NCBI GenBank assembly: GCA_902790595.1
Contig: CADASL010000001.1
Span: 248,001 to 312,000, forward strand
Length of the DNA stretch: 64,000 bases
Reading direction: 5' to 3'
Origin: an uncultured Bacteroidales bacterium
GTDB lineage: Bacteria; Bacteroidota; Bacteroidia; Bacteroidales; SZUA-534
Shown here: piece after piece, positions 34,613 through 42,766 of the stretch
Numbering within the stretch: the stretch's first letter is position 1
How the letters are laid out: the number at the start of each line of letters is the position of its first letter
The notes under the pieces: model-generated
The model's database searches: none
Seen by the model: only the letters and a program-made list of their open reading frames with translations
What the model was told of the DNA's origin: nothing
Position numbers and translations under genes: made by a program

Positions 34613-35308
34613 TTATCTCTTGTGCAGTCCGCACTCCCTATGTTCGGGATTTTCCCACCACCAGCGGCCCGAGCGAATGTCCTCGCCAGGCTCGACGGCG
34701 CGCGTACAAGGCTGACATCCGATTGACGGGAAACCCTTGTCGTGCAGTTTGTTGTAGGGCACGCGGTGCTCTTTCACATACTCTTTCACTTCTGCTTCGG
34801 TCCAGTTAATCAGCGGGTTGAGTTTCACAAGGCCGTTGTTGGCGTCCCACTCAACAAGTTGCATATCCTTGCGCGTAATGCTCTGCTCGCGCCGAAGGCC
34901 GCAAATCCACACCTTCAGCCCCTTCAGGGCACGCTGCAGCGGCTCAATCTTGCGCACATTGCAGCACAGGTGGCGCAGTTCGACGCTCGTGTAGAAAAGG
35001 TTCATTCCGTGCTCGGCGACCATCTTCTGAACATTATGATAATCAGGAAAATAAACTTCAAGTTTGATTCCGTAGCAGTCGTTGGTGCGCTCAATGAGCG
35101 AGTAGGTCTCGGGAAAGCAGCGGCCCGTGTCGAGCGTGAAAATGCGCGTCGATTTGTCGATTCGGCAAATCATATCGGTCAGCACTTGGTCCTCGTAACT
35201 CAAACTCGACGAGAGCGCAATCGCACCCTTGAATTCCTTCAGAAAATACGCCAGAACATCTTCCGCCGACGCGTTTTCAAACTGCTTGTTCAGTGATTCT
35301 ATGTCCAT
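34613..35308 (-). CDS. cysH: Phosphoadenylyl-/adenylyl-sulfate reductase (iron-sulfur type)
   Basis: It reduces activated sulfate to sulfite in the cytoplasm. A 231-residue enzyme with a PAPS-reductase fold. Cys-Cys in LCCNVRKIEP (about 128) and Cys-x2-Cys in GCQPCTRAV (about 197) are the four ligands of a [4Fe-4S] cluster found in APS reductases, and the C-terminal ECGLH holds the catalytic cysteine. The usual APS/PAPS loops SLSYEDQVLTDMI (about 37) and TLDTGRCFPETY are present. With no APS kinase (cysC) in the operon, APS is the likely substrate. It follows cysN by 92 bases of GTTTAGAAG repeats. Confidence 0.92.
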   Translation of the reverse strand: MDIESLNKQFENASAEDVLAYFLKEFKGAIALSSSLSYEDQVLTDMICRIDKSTRIFTLDTGRCFPETYSLIERTNDCYGIKLEVYFPDYHNVQKMVAEHGMNLFYTSVELRHLCCNVRKIEPLQRALKGLKVWICGLRREQSITRKDMQLVEWDANNGLVKLNPLINWTEAEVKEYVKEHRVPYNKLHDKGFPSIGCQPCTRAVEPGEDIRSGRWWWENPEHRECGLHKR

Positions 35309-35312
35309 TTTT

Positions 35313-35400
35313 GTAATGTTTAGAAGTTTAAGGGTTTAGAAGTTTAGAAAATGCGATAACTAAACTTCTAAACTTCTTACCAGCGAAGCGACTAAACCTT
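35313..35400. repeat. Intergenic GTTTAGAAG-type repeats between cysN and cysH
   Basis: The spacer contains GTTTAGAAGTTTAAGGG and then the complementary ACTAAACTTCTAAACTTCTT and ACCAGCGAAGCGACTAAACC. Parts can fold into a hairpin. The same phrases occur at 24990-25095 and 44461-44530. Confidence 0.7.
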
Positions 35401-36669
35401 TTATAAATCAATCATTCCCGCACCCAGCGTGTCGTTGGTGTCGGGGTCAACAATTATCAGGCTGCCCATCACCTTGTTGGTGTGGTACGGCTCAAACACC
35501 AGTGGGCTCGCAGTTTTCAGTTGAACGTGCGCTATATCGTTCATTATCAACTGACTGACATCGGCGATTTTTTCCTGCGAATTAATGTCGATTTTGTAGT
35601 CGATAGCCTTGAACATTCCCACAACTTCCTGCGTGGCGTGGCGCACAATGTAGCGTTTGCCCAGTTGCAGCGGCGTTTCACGGAACCAACAGATATTCAG
35701 CGACATAGCCTGCCCCACCTCGGGCAGATTACCATTGTCGGCGCACAGAACGTCGCCGCGACTAATGTCGATATCGTCTTTCAGGCAGACTGTAACAGAG
35801 TCACCTTCAACGGCTTCCGCGAGTTGCTTGTCGGCGAACCAGAGCGAAGCCACAGCCGACGTCTGCCCCGACGGCAGAACGCGAACGCTGTCGCCAACCT
35901 TCACCTTGCCGCTCGCAATACGTCCAGCGTAGCCGCGGAAATCGGCGTATTTGTCTGATATCGGGCGAATTACATACTGAACAGCCATTCGGAAGGCTTC
36001 TTCGGTATCGTTTTGAATTTCAACGGTTTCCAAAAACTCGAGAAGAGGTTTCCCGCTGAACCACTGCATATTAGCGGATTTGTTCACCACATTGTCGCCC
36101 AATTTTGCCGAAATCGGGATAAAATCGACCTTGCCAATGGGCAGGTGCGCCGACATCGCCTTGTAGTCGGCAACAATTTTCGCAAACACATCTTCCGAAA
36201 AATCCACCAAATCCATCTTGTTCACACAGACCACTATCTGCTTGATAGCCAGCAAAGCAGCCACATACGAGTGGCGGATTGTCTGTTCCATAATTCCGTG
36301 CCGCGCATCAACCAGAATCACCGCCAAATCGGCCGTGGAAGCGCCCGTCACCATATTCCGCGTGTACTCGATATGTCCAGGAGTGTCGGCAATAATGAAT
36401 TTGCGGCGCGGCGTGGCAAAATAGCGGTAAGCCACGTCGATTGTGATTCCCTGCTCGCGCTCGGCACGCAGTCCATCGGTCAGCAATGCAAGGTTAACTT
36501 CCTCGTTTCCACGACTTTTCGAAGCCGACTCAACCGCTTCCATTTGGTCCTCGAAAATCGACTTGCTGTCGTAGAGCAACCGCCCAATGAGCGTGCTTTT
36601 GCCGTCGTCGACACTGCCCGCGGTGGTGAACCGCAGCAGTTGCATATCTAAATATCCGTTGTTAGCCAT
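35401..36669 (-). CDS. cysN: Sulfate adenylyltransferase, large GTPase subunit
   Basis: With CysD it makes adenylyl sulfate from sulfate and ATP, driven by GTP hydrolysis. A 422-residue translation-factor-type GTPase. G1 is GSVDDGKSTLIGRLLYD (about 17-33), G3 is DTPGHIEYTRNM (about 93-104), and G4 is NKMDLVD (about 148-154). Domains II and III follow, with the DTLGAGMI end. The length is near the shortest CysN forms, and no CysC kinase domain is fused. Between cysD (36872) and cysN is a 200-base AT-rich spacer of low-complexity repeats. Confidence 0.94.
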   Translation of the reverse strand: MANNGYLDMQLLRFTTAGSVDDGKSTLIGRLLYDSKSIFEDQMEAVESASKSRGNEEVNLALLTDGLRAEREQGITIDVAYRYFATPRRKFIIADTPGHIEYTRNMVTGASTADLAVILVDARHGIMEQTIRHSYVAALLAIKQIVVCVNKMDLVDFSEDVFAKIVADYKAMSAHLPIGKVDFIPISAKLGDNVVNKSANMQWFSGKPLLEFLETVEIQNDTEEAFRMAVQYVIRPISDKYADFRGYAGRIASGKVKVGDSVRVLPSGQTSAVASLWFADKQLAEAVEGDSVTVCLKDDIDISRGDVLCADNGNLPEVGQAMSLNICWFRETPLQLGKRYIVRHATQEVVGMFKAIDYKIDINSQEKIADVSQLIMNDIAHVQLKTASPLVFEPYHTNKVMGSLIIVDPDTNDTLGAGMIDL

Positions 36670-36871
36670 TTTTTATTTTTGATTTCTGATTTTTGATTGA
36701 ACGCAGATTTATATCGTTTCTAACCGATTTTATCAGATTCTATCAGAATAAGTTATCGGTTAAAATCGGATTGAATCGGTTAGCGATTCTCTCTCATTTC
36801 CTGCCTTCATTGTTAATTATTAATTGTTCATTTTCAGATAATTGTCCACTATCAATTTTCAATTCTCAATT
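36670..36871. repeat. Low-complexity AT-rich spacer between cysD and cysN
   Basis: About 200 bases with repeated phrases (ATTTTTGATTTCTGATTTTT, AACCGATTTTATCAGATTC then its near-complement, TAATTATTAATTGTTC, TCAATTTTCAATTCTC). No gene or promoter is recognised. Part of the TCAATTTTCAATTCTC phrase also occurs near 44560. Confidence 0.6.
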
Positions 36872-37765
36872 CTAAAAATATCCTAACTTCTTTCGGTCTT
36901 CCATCGCTGTTTCAGAGCGTTTGTCGTCGGCGCGGCCGCCACGTTCGGTGACGCGGGTTGCGGCAATTTCGGCAACAATATCCTCAAGCGAGTGAGCCGT
37001 GGAAAGTGTTAATCCTGTGCAAGTTATGTCGCCAATGGTGCGGCAGCGCACTTCCTTCTCAACCACCACTTCCTCGGGGCGGCGCCGAATGCAATCTTCG
37101 GCGGCAAGCCACTGCCCATCTCGTTGAAACACTTTGCGTTTGTGGGTGTAGTAGAGCGACGGCAGTTCGATTTTTTCCTGAAGAATGTACTGCCAGACGT
37201 CCATCTCGGTCCAGTTGCTGATTGGGAACACGCGGAAGTGCTCTCCCATATTCTTGCGGCCGTTGAAGATATTCCACAGTTCGGGCCGCTGATTTTTTGG
37301 GTTCCACTGACCAAAATCGTCGCGGTGCGAGAAAATACGCTCTTTGGCGCGGGCCTTTTCCTCGTCGCGGCGTGCGCCACCAATGCAGGCATCGAATTTA
37401 TGGCGTTCGATAGTGTCTAGCAAAGTGGTGGTTTGCAGTGCGTTACGGCTTGCATTGAAGCCCGTTTCCTCTTTCACGCGGCCAGTGTCAATCGATTCCT
37501 GAACCGAACCCACAATCAGTTCGGCGCCCAGCCGCTGCACCAGCGCGTCGCGGTATTCGAGCGTCTCGCGGAAGTTGTGTCCCGTGTCGATATGCACCAG
37601 CGGAAACGGCAGCCGTGCAGGATAGAAAGCCTTGTAAGCCAGGTGAGTAACCACAATCGAGTCTTTTCCACCCGAGAAGAGAATTGCGGGCCGCTGAAAC
37701 TGCGCCGCCACCTCACGAAGAATGTAAATCGACTCTGCCTCAAGTTCTTGTAAATGCGTTTTCAT
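36872..37765 (-). CDS. cysD: Sulfate adenylyltransferase, small subunit
   Basis: The catalytic partner of CysN. A 297-residue PP-loop ATP pyrophosphatase: LFSGGKDSIVVTHLA (about 28-42) is the PP-loop, then PFPLVHIDTGHNFRETLEYR, and the C-terminal FRVFPISNWTEMDVWQYIL and RRRPEEVVVEKEVRCRTIGD. First gene of the cysD-cysN-cysH-(glsA-glsB) group. The promoter carries the dyad shared with the porin and pstC promoters (37813-37833), which suggests regulation by sulfur supply. Confidence 0.95.
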   Translation of the reverse strand: MKTHLQELEAESIYILREVAAQFQRPAILFSGGKDSIVVTHLAYKAFYPARLPFPLVHIDTGHNFRETLEYRDALVQRLGAELIVGSVQESIDTGRVKEETGFNASRNALQTTTLLDTIERHKFDACIGGARRDEEKARAKERIFSHRDDFGQWNPKNQRPELWNIFNGRKNMGEHFRVFPISNWTEMDVWQYILQEKIELPSLYYTHKRKVFQRDGQWLAAEDCIRRRPEEVVVEKEVRCRTIGDITCTGLTLSTAHSLEDIVAEIAATRVTERGGRADDKRSETAMEDRKKLGYF

Positions 37766-37787
37766 ATCTCAAAATCATATTTTGCCG

Positions 37788-37795
37788 CAAAATTA
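37788..37795 (-). promoter_or_regulatory. -7 promoter box TAATTTTG of the cysD promoter
   Basis: Read on the minus strand, TAATTTTG fits the TAnnTTTG -7 consensus of Bacteroidota housekeeping promoters. It lies 22 bases upstream of the cysD ATG. The -33 region about 20 bases further upstream falls inside the dyad at 37813-37833. Confidence 0.6.
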
Positions 37796-37812
37796 GAGAG
37801 ATTATCCGTATT

Positions 37813-37860
37813 AACCTATCTATTTAATAGGTTTATGTGCAAAATACGATTTTATACTTA
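37813..37860. promoter_or_regulatory. Shared operator region of cysD: AACCTAT-N7-ATAGGTT dyad plus upstream block
   Basis: The perfect dyad AACCTAT-CTATTTA-ATAGGTT occupies 37813-37833 and would cover the -33 region. Nine bases beyond the ATAGG core is a block AAAATACGATTTTATACTTA (37841-37860). Both elements recur before pstC and the porin gene with nearly the same spacing. A dimeric regulator is expected to bind the dyad; which one is not visible here. Confidence 0.75.
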
Positions 37861-37925
37861 TTGGACGGGGGAAATGTGCGTAGTTGGGGGATTTCGTGAA
37901 AAACAATCGGACATAATGATATAAA

Positions 37926-37963
37926 CCATCCATAACTCAATATTTTTTCGAGTTGTGGACGGG
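37926..37963. repeat. Palindromic repeat, downstream flank of the ATPase gene
   Basis: CCATCCATAACTC pairs with GAGTTGTGGACGG across an AT-rich centre. It is 10 bases past the stop of the ATPase gene, and related copies lie upstream of the gene at 39448-39484 and 39502-39539. It may act as terminator, operator or cassette end. Confidence 0.8.
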
Positions 37964-37973
37964 CAATAATTCT

Positions 37974-39401
37974 CTAATCGGCAAACAAATCGTCCATAAC
38001 CACCTCATTATTAACAATTCCCGAATGAATGCCAGGTAAAACACCATAGGTTGTAATCATTGTCAAGGCAAGCGACTTGCGCGTTTTTGTTTCTTCAATG
38101 AAATAGGCCATTTTCAACCGTAGATTGTTTTCATAATCCTTTGAAATTGAATAAGGTGTCTGTGAAAATTTTATTTCGCAAATATTGATAATGCGGTCGG
38201 CGCGGTCGATAAGCAAATCGATTTGAATGCCTTGCGAAGCGTCTGTGCCTGCTTTTCGCCAAGAGCAAGAATTAGTGGCTATTCCACTGATTCCCAACTT
38301 TCTTTTTATCTGTGCAAGGTGCTGAAGGCATACGGTCTCAAAACTGAAGCCCTGCCAGGCGGCCACTGTAGGTGTTGAAAGGTTGTTTGTCCAATAAAGA
38401 TTGTCTTTCGTGTTGTTGCCACGCACAAATTTGAAATAGAAAAGCAGATAATTATCTGATATTCGGTAAAATGTATTTCTAATTGTGCTCTTATATTTCG
38501 AGTAAGAAGTTATGAAATCGCAGCGTTCGAGATTATCGAGAACTTTTGACAAGCCTCCGCCCGAAAACGACGTTTCGGCAATGATTTCAGCCCGTTGTAA
38601 ACCTTCTCGCCTTTTTGCAAGAGCCGAAACCACATCAATATATTTGTCGGCCTGATTGAAAAGGGCATTGAAAAGTTCGTCGAACTCGTTTTTCATTACC
38701 GCGTTCTTTGCAAAGAACAGACGGTCAATGTTTTGCACAAGACTCTCTTCGGACTTCATAAGGCTAAGGTAAAACGGTACCCCGCCCATAATCATATAGC
38801 ATTGAACAATGGTGTATCTGTCCCATAGACAATGGTTTGCGCGAAGCATCTGCTCACACTCACCAAGTGTGAAGGGACGCAAATATATCTGTGCGGTAAT
38901 GCGATTGTGCAGACCGCCCTTGTTTTCAATCAGTTTGTCCACCATCCACGACGTTGCCGAACCACAAGCCACAAACATTATGTCGGTACGCTGCGCTGCC
39001 CACGAGTTCCAGAAGTATTCCAATGCAGCAACAAAACTGCTTTTGGGCGTATCAATCCAAGGCATTTCATCAAAAAAAATGACCTTGCGTTTTGTCGTTG
39101 GAAGCGTGGTTATCAATATTTTAAGTTGATTGAAAGCATCTTCCCAATTTTTAAGTTCGGGCGCAAACTTCGATTTTGAGAAATGTTTTAGTTGTTCGGC
39201 AAAATGCTGCAATTGAACTCGTTGTGATTGATTTCGCGCACCTGTATATGCGAAAGTCATACGTTTTGCGAATGTTGTGTTCACCAAAAATGTTTTCCCT
39301 ATACGCCGTCGTCCATAAACAATGATAAATTCGGAACGCTTTGATTTATAAAGCATTTCCAAACTTTCAACTTCTTTTACTCTGCCTATAATACCACACA
39401 T
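37974..39401 (-). CDS. AAA+/archaeal-type ATPase with C-terminal DUF234 nuclease-like domain
   Basis: A 475-residue protein. Residues 1-240 are a STAND/AAA ATPase: Walker A VYGRRRIGKTFLV (about 28-40), Walker B KVIFFDEMPWID (about 105-116), and a sensor-like LFVACGSATSWM-type region. A winged-helix segment (about 255-325) is followed by a DUF234 domain (350-475) with IQIDLLIDRADRIINICEIK, the D-x(n)-E-x-K pattern of PD-(D/E)xK nucleases. This is a large Bacteroidota/archaeal family that often occurs in mobile or defence settings. The gene is bounded by palindromic repeats, which suggests a self-contained cassette. Confidence 0.82.
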   Translation of the reverse strand: MCGIIGRVKEVESLEMLYKSKRSEFIIVYGRRRIGKTFLVNTTFAKRMTFAYTGARNQSQRVQLQHFAEQLKHFSKSKFAPELKNWEDAFNQLKILITTLPTTKRKVIFFDEMPWIDTPKSSFVAALEYFWNSWAAQRTDIMFVACGSATSWMVDKLIENKGGLHNRITAQIYLRPFTLGECEQMLRANHCLWDRYTIVQCYMIMGGVPFYLSLMKSEESLVQNIDRLFFAKNAVMKNEFDELFNALFNQADKYIDVVSALAKRREGLQRAEIIAETSFSGGGLSKVLDNLERCDFITSYSKYKSTIRNTFYRISDNYLLFYFKFVRGNNTKDNLYWTNNLSTPTVAAWQGFSFETVCLQHLAQIKRKLGISGIATNSCSWRKAGTDASQGIQIDLLIDRADRIINICEIKFSQTPYSISKDYENNLRLKMAYFIEETKTRKSLALTMITTYGVLPGIHSGIVNNEVVMDDLFAD

Positions 39402-39447
39402 TTTGCTTATTATTTATAGAACAAATATATGGATTTTTAATTATTAC

Positions 39448-39484
39448 CCATCCATAACTCAATAATTTTTTCGAGTTATGGCAA
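39448..39484. repeat. Palindromic repeat, upstream flank 1 of the ATPase gene
   Basis: CCATCCATAACTC pairs with GAGTTATGG across AATAATTTTTTC. It lies 47 bases upstream of the ATG and could serve as an operator for the gene. Confidence 0.8.
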
Positions 39485-39501
39485 GTTATATACATTATTA
39501 A

Positions 39502-39539
39502 CCGTCCACAACTATATAATATTTTGAGTTATGGACGGG
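39502..39539. repeat. Palindromic repeat, upstream flank 2 of the ATPase gene (inverted relative to 37926-37963)
   Basis: CCGTCCACAACTA pairs with GAGTTATGGACGG. Its reverse complement matches the downstream copy at 37926-37963 better than its own strand does, so the outer copies form terminal inverted repeats of a segment of about 1.6 kb (37926-39539). Confidence 0.75.
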
Positions 39540-39616
39540 GTATTTTTGAAAAGAATATGCCTATACCAAACTAAATCGTGGTTAAAAACAGTAGATTTAG
39601 TTGGCTATCGTAATTT

Positions 39617-40537
39617 TCAAATCTTTTCCAGACGAAGCATCTCATCAATACAATGCCGTGCGCCGTTCAGCGTGGCGGTATCGAGCGTGATTTCGTCGCC
39701 GCCAACGCCCCTAACGCACTCATACACATCGCCTAACGTGGTTGCCTTCATATTGTGGCAGACGCAGTTTTTCGACAGGGCGAAGAAACGCTTGTCGGGG
39801 CAGTCGAATTGCAGGTGCTGCACAATGCTATTTTCGGTGCCGATAATGAATTCTGCGGCACTGCTGCGTTTGGCGAAATCCATAATCTGCGTGGTACTTC
39901 CCACATAATCAGCCGATTCCACTACTTTTTCGGCGCATTCGGGGTGAACCAAAAGCAATGCCGACGGGTGTTTTTGACGCGCTTCGGCAACGTTTTTTGG
40001 TGTTATGAGCAAATGCGTGGGGCAGCCGCCAGGCACAAACTGAAACTGTTTTTCGGGAATCTGCCGCTGCACCCAACTGCCTAAATTACAATCGGGAATG
40101 AACAGAATTTTATCGTTTTTGATATTCTTGACAATCTTCACTGCCGACGACGACGTGACGCACACATCGGTCAAGGTTTTCAGGCTTGCGGTGGTGTTTA
40201 TGTACGAAACCACCGTGTGGTCGGGATATTTCGCCTTCAGTTGCAAGAGCAATTCGGGCTTTACCTGCTCGGCCATCGGGCAGCCTGCTTCGGCATTCGA
40301 CAGAATGACACGCTTTTGCGGCGAGAGAATCTTCACCGTTTCGGCCATAAACCTTACGCCGCACATCAGCACGGTTTCGGCATCCGACTTGGCCGCCTGT
40401 TGGCTCAATCCGAACGAATCGCCCACATAATCAGCCACTTCCCAAATGTCGTGGCTTTGGTAGGCGTGCGCCAAAATGCAGATTCGCTTTTCTTTTTTCA
40501 GGCGAATGATTTCCGATTGCAGTTCACTTGTCAGCAT
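39617..40537 (-). CDS. nadA: Quinolinate synthase
   Basis: It condenses iminoaspartate with dihydroxyacetone phosphate to quinolinate for NAD synthesis. A 306-residue enzyme with three homologous sub-domains and a [4Fe-4S] cluster held by Cys in LMCGVRFMAETVKIL (about 84), in FVPGGCPTHLL and in ALSKNCVCHNMKATTL (about 265). Conserved substrate residues are visible in ILAHAYQSHDIWEVADYVGD and VHPECAEKVVESAD. No nadB or nadC is adjacent. Full length. Confidence 0.94.
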   Translation of the reverse strand: MLTSELQSEIIRLKKEKRICILAHAYQSHDIWEVADYVGDSFGLSQQAAKSDAETVLMCGVRFMAETVKILSPQKRVILSNAEAGCPMAEQVKPELLLQLKAKYPDHTVVSYINTTASLKTLTDVCVTSSSAVKIVKNIKNDKILFIPDCNLGSWVQRQIPEKQFQFVPGGCPTHLLITPKNVAEARQKHPSALLLVHPECAEKVVESADYVGSTTQIMDFAKRSSAAEFIIGTENSIVQHLQFDCPDKRFFALSKNCVCHNMKATTLGDVYECVRGVGGDEITLDTATLNGARHCIDEMLRLEKI

Positions 40538-40569
40538 AAATTCAAGATTTTGTGGGGCAAATATATTAT

Positions 40570-41544
40570 TTATTTCCGCTGACTCTTCGGAAAGAGCTTT
40601 TTGAATCCTGTGAGCAGGTGCGGCAGCTTGCCGTCGGCCACTATCACCGTAACGGCCAAAATAATGAGAATCAAGCCGATAGCTTCACGGCAAGTGAGCT
40701 GTTCGCCAAAGACGGTGATTCCGAAAAAAACAGCGGTGGCGGGTTCGAGCGCGCCTAAAATGGCCGTTGGCGTTGAGCCGATATGCTGAATGGCAATGGT
40801 GGTGCACGAAAGCGATAAAACGGTGGGTATCAGCCCTAAAGCTATCAGATTGAACCACAAATACCACTTTTCGGCCGACGGCACGTGAAACTCGCCGCGC
40901 AGCCCGATTCGGGCCACAAACACGGCCAATCCGAAAAGCAAAACGTAAAATGTAACTTTAAGCGTCGGTAACTCATTGAGTCCGTGACGGTTGATTCCGA
41001 CAAGATAAATGGCGTAAGTGAGTGCGGAACCGAATACCATCAGGGTGCCGAAAACGTTGAGCGTGGCGCCGTTGCCCTGCCGATAGAGCAGCAGAATGCC
41101 CGTCAGCGCGGTGACAATGCTCGCCACGGTCTGCCATTTCAGCTTCTCACGGAAGAAAACCGTCATTATGACCGCCACCATTATCGGATAGACGAAAAGC
41201 AGCGTTGACGCTATGCCCGCGTCCATAAAGTTGTAGCTGACAAACAGACAGAGCGACGAGAGCGCCATCATAACACCATAGAAAATCAGCGGGAAAAGGT
41301 TGCGACGCCCGAGCGCGAAAACCGTCAGGCGGCTGCTGTACTCGCCCGTCTGCCCGACGTGCTTGGGTTGGCGCCCAAAGAGCATCGCCGCAAGAATCAG
41401 TACGCCAATAAAATAGCGGAAGAAAAGCACCGAATCGGCGTCTAAACCGTCGTGGTAGAGCGGCAGCGCGAACAGCGGATTCATTCCGTAACTTATGGCC
41501 GCCGCCGCGCCAAAAAAGTAGCCTGTGAGTTTGCCTTTTGCCAT
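40570..41544 (-). CDS. EamA/DMT-family transporter
   Basis: A 10-segment inner-membrane exporter-type protein of about 324 residues. The start at 41544 (MAKGKLTGYFFGAAAAIS) is preferred over the ATG at 41607, which adds a charged stretch. Two EamA repeats are seen: NPLFALPLYHDGLDADSVLF with VIMTVFFREKLKWQ (first half) and ILGALEPATAVFFGITVFGE (second half). Members export amino acids or other metabolites; the substrate is unknown. It is monocistronic. Confidence 0.87.
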   Translation of the reverse strand: MAKGKLTGYFFGAAAAISYGMNPLFALPLYHDGLDADSVLFFRYFIGVLILAAMLFGRQPKHVGQTGEYSSRLTVFALGRRNLFPLIFYGVMMALSSLCLFVSYNFMDAGIASTLLFVYPIMVAVIMTVFFREKLKWQTVASIVTALTGILLLYRQGNGATLNVFGTLMVFGSALTYAIYLVGINRHGLNELPTLKVTFYVLLFGLAVFVARIGLRGEFHVPSAEKWYLWFNLIALGLIPTVLSLSCTTIAIQHIGSTPTAILGALEPATAVFFGITVFGEQLTCREAIGLILIILAVTVIVADGKLPHLLTGFKKLFPKSQRK

Positions 41545-41686
41545 CTGACGAACGTTTTGACGGCGCAAAGATACTACTTGCGTGTCACCGACTGCTTGTT
41601 TTTTCAATTATTTAACCGTGACCCGCAGTGCGTTATAACATTCAGTTTATAAGATATTTGTATCAAGACAAAAAGTCGATTCTGAA

Positions 41687-41818
41687 AAATCAGCTTATCG
41701 TGCCCGAAAGATATTTCTGCGTGAGTTCGTGCTTCGGATTTTTGAAAACCTGCTGCGCATCGCCAACCTCAATCACCTCACCCATATAGATAAATATCAC
41801 ATAATCAGCGATTCGCAA
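41687..41818. repeat. Copy A of the pstB 3' end (direct repeat, 131/132 identical to 42767-42898)
   Basis: This block repeats 42767-42898 exactly 1080 bases away, with one difference (41780 A, 42860 G). It carries the last 42 or so codons of pstB including the stop. The rest of pstB is absent here. The two copies point the same way and bracket the AT-rich cargo at 41830-42622. Confidence 0.95.
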
Positions 41819-41829
41819 AATTCCTTCAT

Positions 41830-42408
41830 TTATTTTTCAGGTATATATAATCTGTTAATGCTCGAAGTATCTGAAAGTTTAAACTTTTTTTCATCAAAAT
41901 CATATATGAAGCGTTTGATTGGATTTGTTTTATAGTACGGCGTATCCCTAACTTCAATAATCCAGCTGCCATATTCAACTGATATGGAATCTCCTTGAAT
42001 ATTAATATCTTCAATACCCCAACAGTCACCCAAATTTAAGCTTTCGGTTAGAATACTATCTTTATTCAGCACTCCTAATAACATACTATCTTCGTCATAT
42101 GAAAATATTATAAAAGTGGTTCCTTTATATATATAATAGCCAAGAGGTCTGACACTCGTACTATAGCAAGTCACAATATTGATTATTTCATCAGGGTCCA
42201 AATTATCAGATTTATATGGTTCATATCCCCAAATATTTCTTTCCATAAAATAATCAGGTAGCCATTTATTCCACCCCAAAGAATTTATATTACTGATTGG
42301 CAGGCTGTATCTATCGAAATAGTCTAAAAAAGATTTCTCGTTTGTCGTTTGTGCCAATGCCAATGTTGAGCAACATAAGAATAGAAATGAAGAGAGAATG
42401 AGTTTCAT
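41830..42408 (-). CDS. Secreted AT-rich protein of unknown function, cargo between the pstB copies
   Basis: A 192-residue protein with a signal peptide (MKLILSSFLFLCCSTLALA). The mature part is beta-rich, aromatic and acidic (FDRYSLPISNINSLGWNKWL), with no recognised family. G+C is clearly below the neighbours. It ends 11 bases from the duplicated pstB end. In type (secreted, small, AT-rich, unknown) it resembles the candidate immunity proteins at 5.5 and 7.2 kb, but no RHS piece is seen here. Confidence 0.65.
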   Translation of the reverse strand: MKLILSSFLFLCCSTLALAQTTNEKSFLDYFDRYSLPISNINSLGWNKWLPDYFMERNIWGYEPYKSDNLDPDEIINIVTCYSTSVRPLGYYIYKGTTFIIFSYDEDSMLLGVLNKDSILTESLNLGDCWGIEDINIQGDSISVEYGSWIIEVRDTPYYKTNPIKRFIYDFDEKKFKLSDTSSINRLYIPEK

Positions 42409-42472
42409 CGCACGCGTTTTTTACAAAATTAGGTAAATCATTGAAGAATTCAGTTCGTCAGTTATCTCAATC

Positions 42473-42622
42473 TCATACGGAGGTGGCGAATTTAAAGCCA
42501 TACTTGCTTGCAATTCGTTTCATTTCCTTTGGGTCGGCACCTTTTTGGATACAATCCCTCAACTCGCGCTTGCATTCAAGCAGGCTGACAATGATATTTT
42601 TCGTTTTAGGTTTTGCTTCCAT
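42473..42622 (-). CDS. Small 49-codon basic helical ORF
   Basis: From the ATG at 42622: MEAKPKTKNIIVSLLECKRE ... MKRIASKYGFKFATSV. It is lysine-rich, helical and short. The frame is open for another 44 codons upstream, but those cross the pst terminator and are unlikely to be coding. I have no family for it. It lies between the terminator of pstB and the secreted cargo gene. Confidence 0.45.
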   Translation of the reverse strand: MEAKPKTKNIIVSLLECKRELRDCIQKGADPKEMKRIASKYGFKFATSV

Positions 42623-42692
42623 TTTATTGTGCCATAAGATTCTGTGTAAAAATAGATTATTTTCTTCGAATTTCTCGCAAAGCGATAAAAAA

Positions 42693-42716
42693 CAAAAAAG
42701 CCACCGCAAGGTGGCT
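42693..42716 (-). terminator. Terminator after pstB
   Basis: AGCCACC-TTGC-GGTGGCT (minus strand) followed by TTTTTTGTTTTTT. It lies about 50 bases past the pstB stop. The copy A duplication lacks it. Confidence 0.8.
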
Positions 42717-42766
42717 AAATTTCCGTTCCCAATAGCTATCGGGATTCCGTGCATTCTGTGGTTGGC

